A stretch of DNA of 64,000 nucleotides, taken from assembly GCF_000011245.1 (NCBI RefSeq), contig NC_004193.1, forward strand, positions 1,218,501 through 1,282,500. Reading direction: 5' to 3'. The position numbers were made by a program, and so were the translations under genes. Every line of letters begins with the position of its first letter. The stretch's first letter is position 1. The notes below the pieces were generated by a model, which did not search any database, was not told where the DNA came from, and saw only the letters and a program-made list of their open reading frames with translations. Of this stretch, positions 54,992 to 62,643 are shown piece by piece. Source of the stretch: Oceanobacillus iheyensis HTE831 (GTDB lineage: Bacteria > Bacillota > Bacilli > Bacillales > Amphibacillaceae).

Positions 54992-56371
54992 ATGAAACAA
55001 GAACGTTACGATACTCAATATGAAGAACAATTTCAAGTGCATATTGAAAAAGTAAATACAGCCCTTCAAGAAGGGGAAATTGAAGTTTTTCGTGAATCAT
55101 TTTTAGACATTCATCCTTATGATCAGGCGATGTTTTTTAATCAACAGGATGAAGAAGCAAGAGGGCAGATATATACGTATTTATCTCCTGAAGAAATGTC
55201 GGAAATACTCATAAACATTGATCTTGAAGATGTAACGGCATTTTTTGAGGAGATGGATCCGAGGTATGCTGCAATGATTCTTGCTGAGATGCCAACCGAT
55301 GATGCAGTAGATGTTTTAAATGAATTAGATAAAGAAAAAGTAGCCAGTTATCTAACTATTATGGATCAAGAAAGTGCGAATGAAATTAAACAATTACTGC
55401 ACTATGAGGAAAAAACTGCCGGTAGTATTATGACCACGGAGTATGTTTCCATATACAACAACATGACTGTATCAGAAACAATGCGTTTATTGAAAACGGA
55501 AGCACCAGATGCAGAAACCATTTACTATCTGTTTGTTTTGGATGGGGATAAACGATTAGTAGGTGTCCTTTCCATTCGAGACTTAATAATCGCTGATGAT
55601 GAAACTAAAATTGAAGAATTAATGAGTACAAAAGTCGTCGCAGTTTCTGTGGCGAAAGACCAAGAGGAAGTAGCACAAATGTTTCGTGATTATGACTTTC
55701 TTGCACTACCTGTAGTTGATTTTCAAGACCATTTACTTGGAATAATCACTGTTGACGATATTTTAGATGTTATGGAAGAAGAAGCAAGTGAGGATTACTC
55801 GATGCTTGCTGCCATGTCTAATACGGATATAAAAGACGATAATGCATTTCGTTCAGCTAGGAAACGATTACCTTGGTTAGTGATTCTACTGTTTTTAGGG
55901 ATGCTTACAGCCAGTTTAATTGGCAGATTTGAAGATACGTTAAACCAAGTTGCTGTTTTAGCTATATTCATACCATTAATTGCTGGAATGGCAGGTAACT
56001 CTGGAACACAAGCTTTAGCAGTAGCAGTACGAGGTATGGCAACTGGAGATTATAATAATAATGATAAATGGAAGCTTGTTGGGAGAGAAGCGATTACTGG
56101 TCTAATTACAGGTACGGTTTGTGGAAGTATATTAGTACTGGTTATTTATTTGTGGCAAGGAAATATTTATCTTGGGTTCCTCGTAGGTTTTTCAATAATG
56201 GGGTCACTTATCGTAGCAACATTAGCTGGTACATTGATTCCAATGTTTATGAATCGTTTAAATATCGACCCAGCAGTTGCATCGGGACCATTTATTACAA
56301 CAATTAATGATTTAATTTCTATTTTAATCTATTTTGGAATGGCAACAACATTCATGAGTTATTTAATATAG
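54992..56371 (+). CDS. mgtE: Magnesium transporter MgtE
   Basis: A 459-residue Mg2+ channel. The cytosolic N-domain (roughly residues 20-130, with PTDDAVDVLNELDKEKVASYL) is followed by a CBS pair (TTEYVSIYNNMTVSETMRLLK and MSTKVVAVSVAKDQEEVAQMF), and five membrane segments from about residue 285, with PLIAGMAGNSGTQALAVAVRGMATGD lining the pore. The frame opens eight codons earlier, but GGGGGGGAT fits the ATG at 54992. The regulator is not clear, since no M-box is visible. Confidence 0.94.
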   Translation: MKQERYDTQYEEQFQVHIEKVNTALQEGEIEVFRESFLDIHPYDQAMFFNQQDEEARGQIYTYLSPEEMSEILINIDLEDVTAFFEEMDPRYAAMILAEMPTDDAVDVLNELDKEKVASYLTIMDQESANEIKQLLHYEEKTAGSIMTTEYVSIYNNMTVSETMRLLKTEAPDAETIYYLFVLDGDKRLVGVLSIRDLIIADDETKIEELMSTKVVAVSVAKDQEEVAQMFRDYDFLALPVVDFQDHLLGIITVDDILDVMEEEASEDYSMLAAMSNTDIKDDNAFRSARKRLPWLVILLFLGMLTASLIGRFEDTLNQVAVLAIFIPLIAGMAGNSGTQALAVAVRGMATGDYNNNDKWKLVGREAITGLITGTVCGSILVLVIYLWQGNIYLGFLVGFSIMGSLIVATLAGTLIPMFMNRLNIDPAVASGPFITTINDLISILIYFGMATTFMSYLI

Positions 56372-56478
56372 TTTGAGACAAATATATATATGTAACACTA
56401 AGTATAATTTATGGTGAAAGTATGTAGTATTCTATTTAAGAGCTTATACTCTCCTCTTTCATGTATTAGGGCATTGTA

Positions 56479-56506
56479 CACAAATTATTTTTGGGTACAT
56501 ATACTA
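56479..56506 (+). promoter_or_regulatory. Sigma-K promoter of cotO
   Basis: CACA (56479-56482), 15 bases, then CATATACTA (56498-56506) fits the sigma-K consensus (mACm, CATAnnnTA). It lies 32 bases before the gene and predicts late mother-cell expression. Confidence 0.7.
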
Positions 56507-56538
56507 ACTAGAGGATGGAATGAAGGGAGTATGAAATA

Positions 56539-57000
56539 ATGTCAAAAAGTGAATATGCAAAAGAGCCATTGCTTTATATTCATCAGCCTGACTTGAATCA
56601 GCCTAAAGCTACGATGCAACATCATTTTATGGGGAATCGTAATAGAAGTGCACATTCAAAAAATGAAATAAAAGACTCTTTAATCCCTAGAAAAACAAGA
56701 AGTGGAAAACAAATAAAAGAGTTCACCAATAAAGAAGTTCAAAATCAAGAAAACCATGAAGACAATAAAAAGAAAAAGCAATTTAAAGCGATGTCTATTA
56801 ACGAAAAAATTGATTATTTTCTTGACCGCTCAGAGTACGCTCCTCCTATTAATTGTTTAGTAATTACAGATCAAAAAAAGTACCGAGGAATAATCCTAGA
56901 TACAACGAAAGAAGAAGTGAAATTTCGTCCATCTAACCGAAAAAACAGCATTAAAATTACTTATGATGTAATAAAAGATATTCAATTAGTAGGATTCTAA
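56539..57000 (+). CDS. cotO: Spore coat protein CotO-like
   Basis: A 153-residue protein. The N-terminal half is hydrophilic and basic with low complexity (ENHEDNKKKKQFK), and the C-terminal domain FKAMSINEKIDYFLDRSEYAPPINCLVITDQKKYRGIIL, then VIKDIQLVGF, matches the CotO family. CotO organises the outer coat or exosporium. B. subtilis CotO is longer; this one has a shorter N-terminal part. A sigma-K promoter lies upstream, and the convergent neighbour is a CotZ-like gene, the same partnership as in B. subtilis. AAGGGAG precedes the ATG. Confidence 0.85.
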   Translation: MSKSEYAKEPLLYIHQPDLNQPKATMQHHFMGNRNRSAHSKNEIKDSLIPRKTRSGKQIKEFTNKEVQNQENHEDNKKKKQFKAMSINEKIDYFLDRSEYAPPINCLVITDQKKYRGIILDTTKEEVKFRPSNRKNSIKITYDVIKDIQLVGF

Positions 57001-57001
57001 A

Positions 57002-57038
57002 AAAACACCATTCAGTTTTAGCTGAATGGTGTTTTTTT
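57002..57038. terminator. Bidirectional terminator between cotO and cotZ
   Basis: AAAACACCATTCAG (57002-57015) and CTGAATGGTGTTTT (57022-57035) are perfect arms with A and T tracts on both sides. Confidence 0.9.
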
Positions 57039-57044
57039 CAATTA

Positions 57045-57515
57045 TTAATTGAATGCGTTGATTGCCGGTAAGCAAGTTACATGACAGAAACAATCTAAAT
57101 CTACAGTAATACAAATGCCGGTAGCTTCTAAATCATGTGTGCTTTGTTCAGTTGGATCTTTTAAGTGATCATATCCACAGCTTTCTCCGTCACTGAGTAG
57201 CAATTCAAGAACTGCGCAATTATCTTTATCTACTTTTTTGACACGGAAGATGAAGCTAGAAAGGATATCGCCAATTTTGCTTCTGTGTTCACGAACAGCA
57301 CCAAATCCTTTAAATGGTTTACAATCCTTGCAATATAGGATAACTGGAACTGTATCTAAACCGTTAGAGGTATCGTTCTCACCTAGCAAGTCGTTGATGG
57401 ATTGATCACAGCTGGTATCACAGCAATTTTCTACAATGTCATTTTGAGCGTCAACAATATCTTTTAAGATATCTGCTACGCAACTTCCCGTATCGTAATT
57501 TTTTCCACAACCCAT
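57045..57515 (-). CDS. cotZ: Spore coat protein CotZ/CotY family
   Basis: A 156-residue cysteine-rich protein. It begins MGCGKNYDTGSCVADILKDI, has ENCCDTSCDQSINDLL, VILYCKDCKPFKGFG, then VLELLLSDGESCGYDHLKDP and a final DLDCFCHVTCLPAINAFN. This is the CotZ/CotY (ExsY) pattern, which forms disulphide-linked crust or exosporium lattices. The upstream frame extends seven codons, but AAAGGAG fits the ATG at 57515. A sigma-K promoter lies upstream. Only one member of the CotX/Y/Z cluster is visible here. Confidence 0.88.
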   Translation of the reverse strand: MGCGKNYDTGSCVADILKDIVDAQNDIVENCCDTSCDQSINDLLGENDTSNGLDTVPVILYCKDCKPFKGFGAVREHRSKIGDILSSFIFRVKKVDKDNCAVLELLLSDGESCGYDHLKDPTEQSTHDLEATGICITVDLDCFCHVTCLPAINAFN

Positions 57516-57555
57516 GAAAAATATCTCCTTTCGCAATTTGAATTTACTTTCCTTA

Positions 57556-57583
57556 TAGGATATGTGTCATAGCATGGATGGTG
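57556..57583 (-). promoter_or_regulatory. Sigma-K promoter of cotZ
   Basis: On the minus strand CACC (57583-57580), 15 bases, then CATATCCTA (57564-57556) fits the sigma-K consensus, with the same spacing as the promoter of cotO on the facing strand. Confidence 0.7.
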
Positions 57584-57748
57584 TGGGCATATATAAGAAA
57601 AACTGTGAGTATGACTAGAAATAAAAAAAAGTATTGAAAAAATGTTTGCTTTTTCAGAAAAAGGGTATTTATTAGAAAAGAACCGTCAAATGTTAATGCG
57701 TATTTACGTATACTATAGATAGGTTATTCTTTGAGAGGAGATTCTGAT

Positions 57749-58003
57749 ATGGCTTACGTACTTCCAATTGAACATTACCAATACCAAGATTATCAACGCC
57801 GTGTTATACAAGTGAAGACGAATAGAAACTATATCGAAGGTCCGTTTAAAGTAGTGTTAGATCAAAAACATCAAGAAGTTGCTGCTAGGCATGAAGGATT
57901 ACATCCGTCTGTAGATGACAACCGTAAAGTTGCAAATTATATCTCAAAAGAAGATGTGAGCCTATTTACAGGAAAAGGAAGAAATTTTAACGATTATGTT
58001 TAA
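57749..58003 (+). CDS. Uncharacterised small protein
   Basis: An 84-residue hydrophilic protein, MAYVLPIEHYQYQDYQRRVI followed by basic beta-like sequence and ending YISKEDVSLFTGKGRNFNDYV. No motif is recognised; no signal peptide or membrane segment. GAGAGGAG precedes the ATG by about eight bases (the frame opens at 57731 with TTG, less likely). A strong terminator follows. Its place beside cotZ suggests a possible sporulation role, but the upstream sequence has no clear sigma-K or sigma-E box. Confidence 0.65.
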   Translation: MAYVLPIEHYQYQDYQRRVIQVKTNRNYIEGPFKVVLDQKHQEVAARHEGLHPSVDDNRKVANYISKEDVSLFTGKGRNFNDYV

Positions 58004-58012
58004 ATTATTGAA

Positions 58013-58060
58013 GAAAAAAGTACCTTATTCTAAAGAGAAGCTAGAATAAGGTACTTTTAA
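58013..58060. terminator. Bidirectional terminator
   Basis: AAAAGTACCTTATTCT pairs with AGAATAAGGTACTTTT in the interval between converging genes. Confidence 0.85.
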
Positions 58061-58064
58061 TTGG

Positions 58065-58775
58065 TTAGTCCACATCCCATTTTTGATGATTACGGTTGAT
58101 ATAAGGTAGGAGGAAAAGAGGCTTGTCTTTTATATACTCTGCGTAAAATACATCTTCGATCCTTTCATATCCTTCTTTCTTAATTTGCTCCATCAACCAT
58201 TCTATACTAAGGTTTTTCTCCTTTAAATTATCCTGTATTACTTCACCGTCATTAATCAATGTTGTTGATAAATCTACTTCTGTTGTACTCATTTTTAAAT
58301 CTTTTCGGGTAGGTATTTGGTAGTCCGATTTTTTGAGAACAGATAATGTACCATTCGCTTCTAAAACGGCAAATTCAACTTCCTGAATAGAAAATGTATC
58401 CTTTGTACGAAGTAAATGTTGTAGCTGATTAATATCAAGTTTGTTTTTCTTCATTGTGTCACGAATTAACTTTCCATTGTAAATTACAATGGAAGGGAAA
58501 CCTTCTATCATATGTCGAGTATGCTTGTATTTTTGTGTGATAATTTCTGATATATACATAATTATTGCATAAATGGTAATAACGAATAATATATCAATGA
58601 TTCCGGCATTTTGATCGAATAAAGCATTGCCTACTAATTCACCAAGTAATAATGCTGCGATAAAATCAAAGGGAGTTATTTGCGAAATCTGTGTTTTCCC
58701 AAGGATTTTTGTAACAAGAAAAAGTGCAACAAAGCCTATAACCATCTCAAAAAACATGCTGAAATATCCACTCAT
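58065..58775 (-). CDS. DUF421 (YetF-like) membrane protein
   Basis: A 236-residue protein with three N-terminal membrane segments (about residues 5-75) and a cytosolic DUF421 part: FDFIAALLLGELVGNALFD, IEGFPSIVIYNGKLIRDTMKKNKLDINQLQHLLRTKDTFSIQEVEFAVLEANG. Members such as YetF and YdfS occur in Bacillus spore membranes; the function is not settled. An ATG upstream exists, but GGAGGGAG precedes the ATG at 58775. An 18-base palindrome AAAGGGCAAGTGCCCTTT lies 77 bases upstream. Confidence 0.85.
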   Translation of the reverse strand: MSGYFSMFFEMVIGFVALFLVTKILGKTQISQITPFDFIAALLLGELVGNALFDQNAGIIDILFVITIYAIIMYISEIITQKYKHTRHMIEGFPSIVIYNGKLIRDTMKKNKLDINQLQHLLRTKDTFSIQEVEFAVLEANGTLSVLKKSDYQIPTRKDLKMSTTEVDLSTTLINDGEVIQDNLKEKNLSIEWLMEQIKKEGYERIEDVFYAEYIKDKPLFLLPYINRNHQKWDVD

Positions 58776-58949
58776 GATGTAATCTCCCTCCATGTATGCA
58801 TTCAGGCTTAGTGTTGCCGAAAAAGAGATAATCATGTAAAGAACTAGAACAAAAGGGCAAGTGCCCTTTATTACCGTATTTCCTGGACGTGGCTAATTAA
58901 CTTCTAACGTTTACCCACAGTTACAAAATTTTATAATTTTTCTAGACAT

Positions 58950-58984
58950 TAAAAAAAGGGAAGCAGTTAGTATACTGATTCCCT
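58950..58984 (-). terminator. Terminator of the yjcHGF operon
   Basis: AGGGAAGCAGT (58957-58967) and ACTGATTCCCT (58974-58984) pair with one wobble; on the minus strand a run of seven T follows. Confidence 0.8.
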
Positions 58985-58991
58985 ACATTAA

Positions 58992-59417
58992 TTATAAATC
59001 TTTTACCATGGTTACATGTGGAATTCCTGCATCCATAAATTCATCTGATATCACATGATACCCTAATTTCTTATAGAAATTTAATGCGTGCGTTTGTGCA
59101 TTTAATTTTGCTTTATGATAATTTTGATGTTTTATTTCTTCTTCCATCGCAGCTATCAGTTGTTGGCCAACAGATTTCCCGCGATGAGCTTTTAAAACAC
59201 AAATTCTTTCTAATTTGCCATAACCTTCATCTGTATACCTTAAGCGACTTGCTGCAATAGCAGAACCATGCTCATAGGCTAAAAAATGAGTAGCGGTGGC
59301 ATCATGTTCATCTAATTCTTCTTCAGCAGGCACTTCTTGTTCTTCTACAAATACAATCATACGGATATGATATGCCTGTTCTAATTCTTCTCTTGACTGT
59401 GCCATTTTGACTTCCAT
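58992..59417 (-). CDS. yjcF: GNAT acetyltransferase YjcF
   Basis: A 141-residue GNAT protein. The signature IRMIVFVEEQEVPAEEELDEHDATATHFLAY is that of the YjcF/ElaA-like group; the acetyl-CoA loop is LKAHRGKSVGQQLI, and the end FYKKLGYHVISDEFMDAGIPHVTM is strongly conserved. Substrate is unknown. The ATG is 13 bases after AAGGG, inside the end of yjcG, so initiation is probably coupled. Confidence 0.9.
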   Translation of the reverse strand: MEVKMAQSREELEQAYHIRMIVFVEEQEVPAEEELDEHDATATHFLAYEHGSAIAASRLRYTDEGYGKLERICVLKAHRGKSVGQQLIAAMEEEIKHQNYHKAKLNAQTHALNFYKKLGYHVISDEFMDAGIPHVTMVKDL

Positions 59418-59425
59418 ACAAAAAA

Positions 59426-59938
59426 TTAATCCCTTCCTAAAACAAATGTTTGGTAAACTGTCCAAGATTCATTGTCTAATTGGTATAGTAATTGAAATCG
59501 ATCAACATAATCTTCCAGATTGAAACCTTCCATTTGTAATCTTCCTAAGATATCGGAAAACTCATCGTGCTCCAAATCTTGGGCAATAGTAATATGAGGT
59601 ACAAATGGATGGGTCTGATTATCATCAAATTTACCTTCATGTAATTTTGTGTGCAAGTCATTAAGTTGTTGAATTGGTTCAACTTTGAAATAAATAGTAT
59701 TTGTTACTGGCTCAAACGTACTTACTTTATTAATTTGAATATGGAACGGTTCGGTTTCTTTTGCGATCTTGCGAAGCTCTTCAACTGTCTCACTTAAAGT
59801 TTCTTCGTCAGCTTCAAAAGATTCTTTTAATGTTAAGTGAGGTGGTATTAATGAATAACGAGGGTCATATCGCTTTCTTAATGCGTTAGCCTGATCCTGG
59901 ATTGTTTTAGATGGGAAAATTGCAATGCCGTATTTCAT
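59426..59938 (-). CDS. yjcG: 2H-phosphoesterase / 2'-5' RNA ligase-like YjcG
   Basis: A 170-residue protein of the 2H phosphoesterase superfamily. The two HxTx-type motifs are IPPHLTLKE and FVPHITIAQ. It starts MKYGIAIFPSKTIQDQANAL. It probably hydrolyses a cyclic phosphodiester; the substrate is not known. GGAGG lies seven bases before the ATG; the frame upstream has no SD. It sits between yjcH and yjcF, the B. subtilis order. Confidence 0.9.
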   Translation of the reverse strand: MKYGIAIFPSKTIQDQANALRKRYDPRYSLIPPHLTLKESFEADEETLSETVEELRKIAKETEPFHIQINKVSTFEPVTNTIYFKVEPIQQLNDLHTKLHEGKFDDNQTHPFVPHITIAQDLEHDEFSDILGRLQMEGFNLEDYVDRFQLLYQLDNESWTVYQTFVLGRD

Positions 59939-60023
59939 AATGTAACCTCCTATAGCAATTCTTTCGTTAATAATCAGAAATTGTTTTTTTATAGTATAGC
60001 AAAAATATACAAGAAATAGAAAC

Positions 60024-60749
60024 TTATTCAAATAAACTTGTTAATAATCGCTTCATATCCTTTTGCCAATACTTCCATGTATGTTCACCTTCATCTAATT
60101 CATGATAAAGATAGGTTGCACCTTTTTCTTGCAAAATGGCATGAAGTTTGCGATTTGGTGTTAAGAAATCAGCACGGTTTCCATCCGTCATGGAGACATC
60201 TGTTTCGTTTGTCCCGATGGTGTGATAAATATCGATGGTTGAGAGATTATCAATTTTATTGACTGCTTCCAGAACGGTTTCATCTACATATGGAGACTGC
60301 ATAGCAATCTTTCCGAATGTATTGGGGTACTGAATAGCAGTCATCAGTGCTAACGTGCCAGCTAGAGAGTCTCCAATTAATGTACGTGATCTCCCCATAT
60401 GATAAGTAGGAATTATTGAATCCAATAAAGGCACCACTTCATGTACGAGAAATTTTATATACGCTTTATTCTGTTCACCAGAAGGGTGATATTTTTTTCT
60501 TCTATCATGTTTATCCTTGTAATGAATACCAACAAATACGGTATTACTTATTTCTTTTGATTCATGTAATCGATCGCTTAAGGTCGCTACTCTGCCCATT
60601 TGGAAATAATCATTTCCGTCTTGCATGATACAAATATCATACTTGTATAGGTCAGAAAAAGATTCTGGCTGATAAATTTGGATAGACATCGATTCATCTA
60701 GATAATCGCTATCGATTTGTTTTTCAATCATTTTCCCTTTTCTTCCCAC
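60024..60749 (-). CDS. yjcH: Esterase-fold protein YjcH
   Basis: A 241-residue alpha/beta hydrolase of the esterase D / trilactone-hydrolase-like group: CIMQDGNDYFQMGRVATL, the nucleophile serine in TLIGDSLAGTLALMTA, and the C-terminal histidine in LDEGEHTWKYWQKDMKRLL. I take the GTG after GAGGTGG as start, giving the B. subtilis length; ATG at 60728 is possible. It leads the yjcH-yjcG-yjcF run. Confidence 0.85.
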   Translation of the reverse strand: MGRKGKMIEKQIDSDYLDESMSIQIYQPESFSDLYKYDICIMQDGNDYFQMGRVATLSDRLHESKEISNTVFVGIHYKDKHDRRKKYHPSGEQNKAYIKFLVHEVVPLLDSIIPTYHMGRSRTLIGDSLAGTLALMTAIQYPNTFGKIAMQSPYVDETVLEAVNKIDNLSTIDIYHTIGTNETDVSMTDGNRADFLTPNRKLHAILQEKGATYLYHELDEGEHTWKYWQKDMKRLLTSLFE

Positions 60750-60837
60750 AATTTCCACCTCTGACTCAAGATTTTGTTTGGTATATCGATAGTCTATCAC
60801 CGATGATAATTGCTGTCACTTAGAATAGGGAAGGGTA

Positions 60838-62643
60838 TTAGCTATGAAGTTCATAGTAATACCCTTTTTGTTCCATTAAACTATGGTGATTTCCTTTTTC
60901 AATGATTTTACCATTTTTCATCATCATGATCATATCAGCTTCACGAATCGTATTTAAACGATGTGCCACAACAAAACTTGTTCTGCCTTTCATTAGTCTT
61001 TTTAAAGCTTCTTGAATTTTTATCTCTGTGATTGTATCAATATTACTGGTTGCTTCATCTAGGATTAGTATCTTTGGCTCCGCTAGTAGTGCTCTAGCTA
61101 TAGTAAGTAATTGTTTCTGTCCTTGACTTATGCCGCTACCATCTTGATCCAGAATCGTATCAAAGCCTTCTTGTAAATGAGATATAAATTCATAAGCATT
61201 GGCATTTTTTGCTGCTTCTTCAACTTCGTGATCACTTGCAGTTAATTTTCCATAGCGAATATTTTCTCTAATCGTTCCTTGGAATAAGAATGCATCCTGT
61301 AATACAAAAGCCATGTGATTTCGGAGACTGGAACGTTTAATCTTTTTAATGTCTAAACCATCTAAAGTAATTGATCCACTATCGTAATTATAGAAGCGGG
61401 AAATTAGGTTTATAATGGTTGTCTTTCCAGCACCAGTGTGCCCCACTAGAGCGATGGTTTCTCCTGGCCTTGCTTCAAATGAGATGTTGTCTAATGTTTT
61501 ATTGTTTTCATATCCAAATGAAACGTTCCTAAATATGACTTGACCATCGGTGTCATTTATAGTAACAGCATCTTTTTCATCTACTTCTTCATGTGTTTCA
61601 TCCATAACATTAAATACTCGTTCTGCACCAGCGATGGCTGATAGGAGCATATTAAATTGATTGGATAATTCATTAAGCGGACGAGTGAATTGTCGAGCAT
61701 ATTCCGTAAATATGACAATGGTACCAACCGTTACTAAGGAAGTATCTGAAACGATTACCAATATTCCACCTACTAAAGCAATTAAACCAAAGCTTAAGAA
61801 GTTTAACATATTCATTACCTTTGGAATAAAACCAGAAAAAGTAAGAGCCCAGAAACCAGTATTTTTTAATTCATTATTTCTTTTTTCAAATTGATTAGTC
61901 ACGTATTTTTCTTGAGAATAGGTCTTTACAACGTGTTGCCCTGAAACAATTTCTTCTACATACCCATTTACCTCACCAAGGTGCCGTTGTTGTAACTTAT
62001 ATAACGGACCTGTTCTTTGAGTTATCCAGCGCATCGCAACATACATGACTGGAATAATAGACATCGCTACTACTGTTAGGATAGGGCTTAAATAAAGCAT
62101 GACCACCAATGTACCTACGAGAGTGAGTACACTTGAAAATATCTGAATAACGGATTGGTTTAAAGTATTGTTAATGTTATCAATATCATTTGTTAAGCGA
62201 CTCATCAATTCTCCGTGTTGACGTTTATCAAAATAGGAAATAGGTAAACGATGAAATTGTTCAAATAAATTCTTTCGTAATGTATGAACTGTATTTTGAG
62301 CGATTCCAACCATCCAAAAATTTTGAAAAAACAATGAAACAGAGTGGATGATATAAACAGCAATTAAAGCAAGTAAAAGATACCCGAGCCCATTTACCTC
62401 TTGCGTAATAATGAAGTTATCAATTGCTCTTCCGACTAAGAATGGACCGAGCAATGCAAACATTGAGCTAATAAGGACCATTAAAATAACGAGCGTAAGC
62501 ATACCTTTTTCTACTGCTAGGTATTTCCAAATTCGTTTAAGCGTTGCGCCCATATTTTTGGCCTTTTTTTGTTGATGTGCATCTACATTCGATATATCAA
62601 TTCTTTCATATTGAAAAGGTGCTTTTAGAGAACTATTTCGCAT
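60838..62643 (-). CDS. ABC exporter half, canonical catalytic site
   Basis: A 601-residue fused membrane/ATPase half-transporter. Six membrane segments precede an ATPase with Walker A VGHTGAGKTTI, a degenerate signature ISQGQKQLL, Walker B plus catalytic glutamate LILDEATSNID, and switch histidine VVAHRLNTI. It pairs with the overlapping upstream half-transporter (62633-64000). Such heterodimers (YfiB-YfiC, LmrCD) export drugs, lipids or peptides. AAAAGGAGG precedes the ATG; the frame upstream overlaps the partner. The 11-base overlap means coupled translation. Confidence 0.92.
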   Translation of the reverse strand: MRNSSLKAPFQYERIDISNVDAHQQKKAKNMGATLKRIWKYLAVEKGMLTLVILMVLISSMFALLGPFLVGRAIDNFIITQEVNGLGYLLLALIAVYIIHSVSLFFQNFWMVGIAQNTVHTLRKNLFEQFHRLPISYFDKRQHGELMSRLTNDIDNINNTLNQSVIQIFSSVLTLVGTLVVMLYLSPILTVVAMSIIPVMYVAMRWITQRTGPLYKLQQRHLGEVNGYVEEIVSGQHVVKTYSQEKYVTNQFEKRNNELKNTGFWALTFSGFIPKVMNMLNFLSFGLIALVGGILVIVSDTSLVTVGTIVIFTEYARQFTRPLNELSNQFNMLLSAIAGAERVFNVMDETHEEVDEKDAVTINDTDGQVIFRNVSFGYENNKTLDNISFEARPGETIALVGHTGAGKTTIINLISRFYNYDSGSITLDGLDIKKIKRSSLRNHMAFVLQDAFLFQGTIRENIRYGKLTASDHEVEEAAKNANAYEFISHLQEGFDTILDQDGSGISQGQKQLLTIARALLAEPKILILDEATSNIDTITEIKIQEALKRLMKGRTSFVVAHRLNTIREADMIMMMKNGKIIEKGNHHSLMEQKGYYYELHS

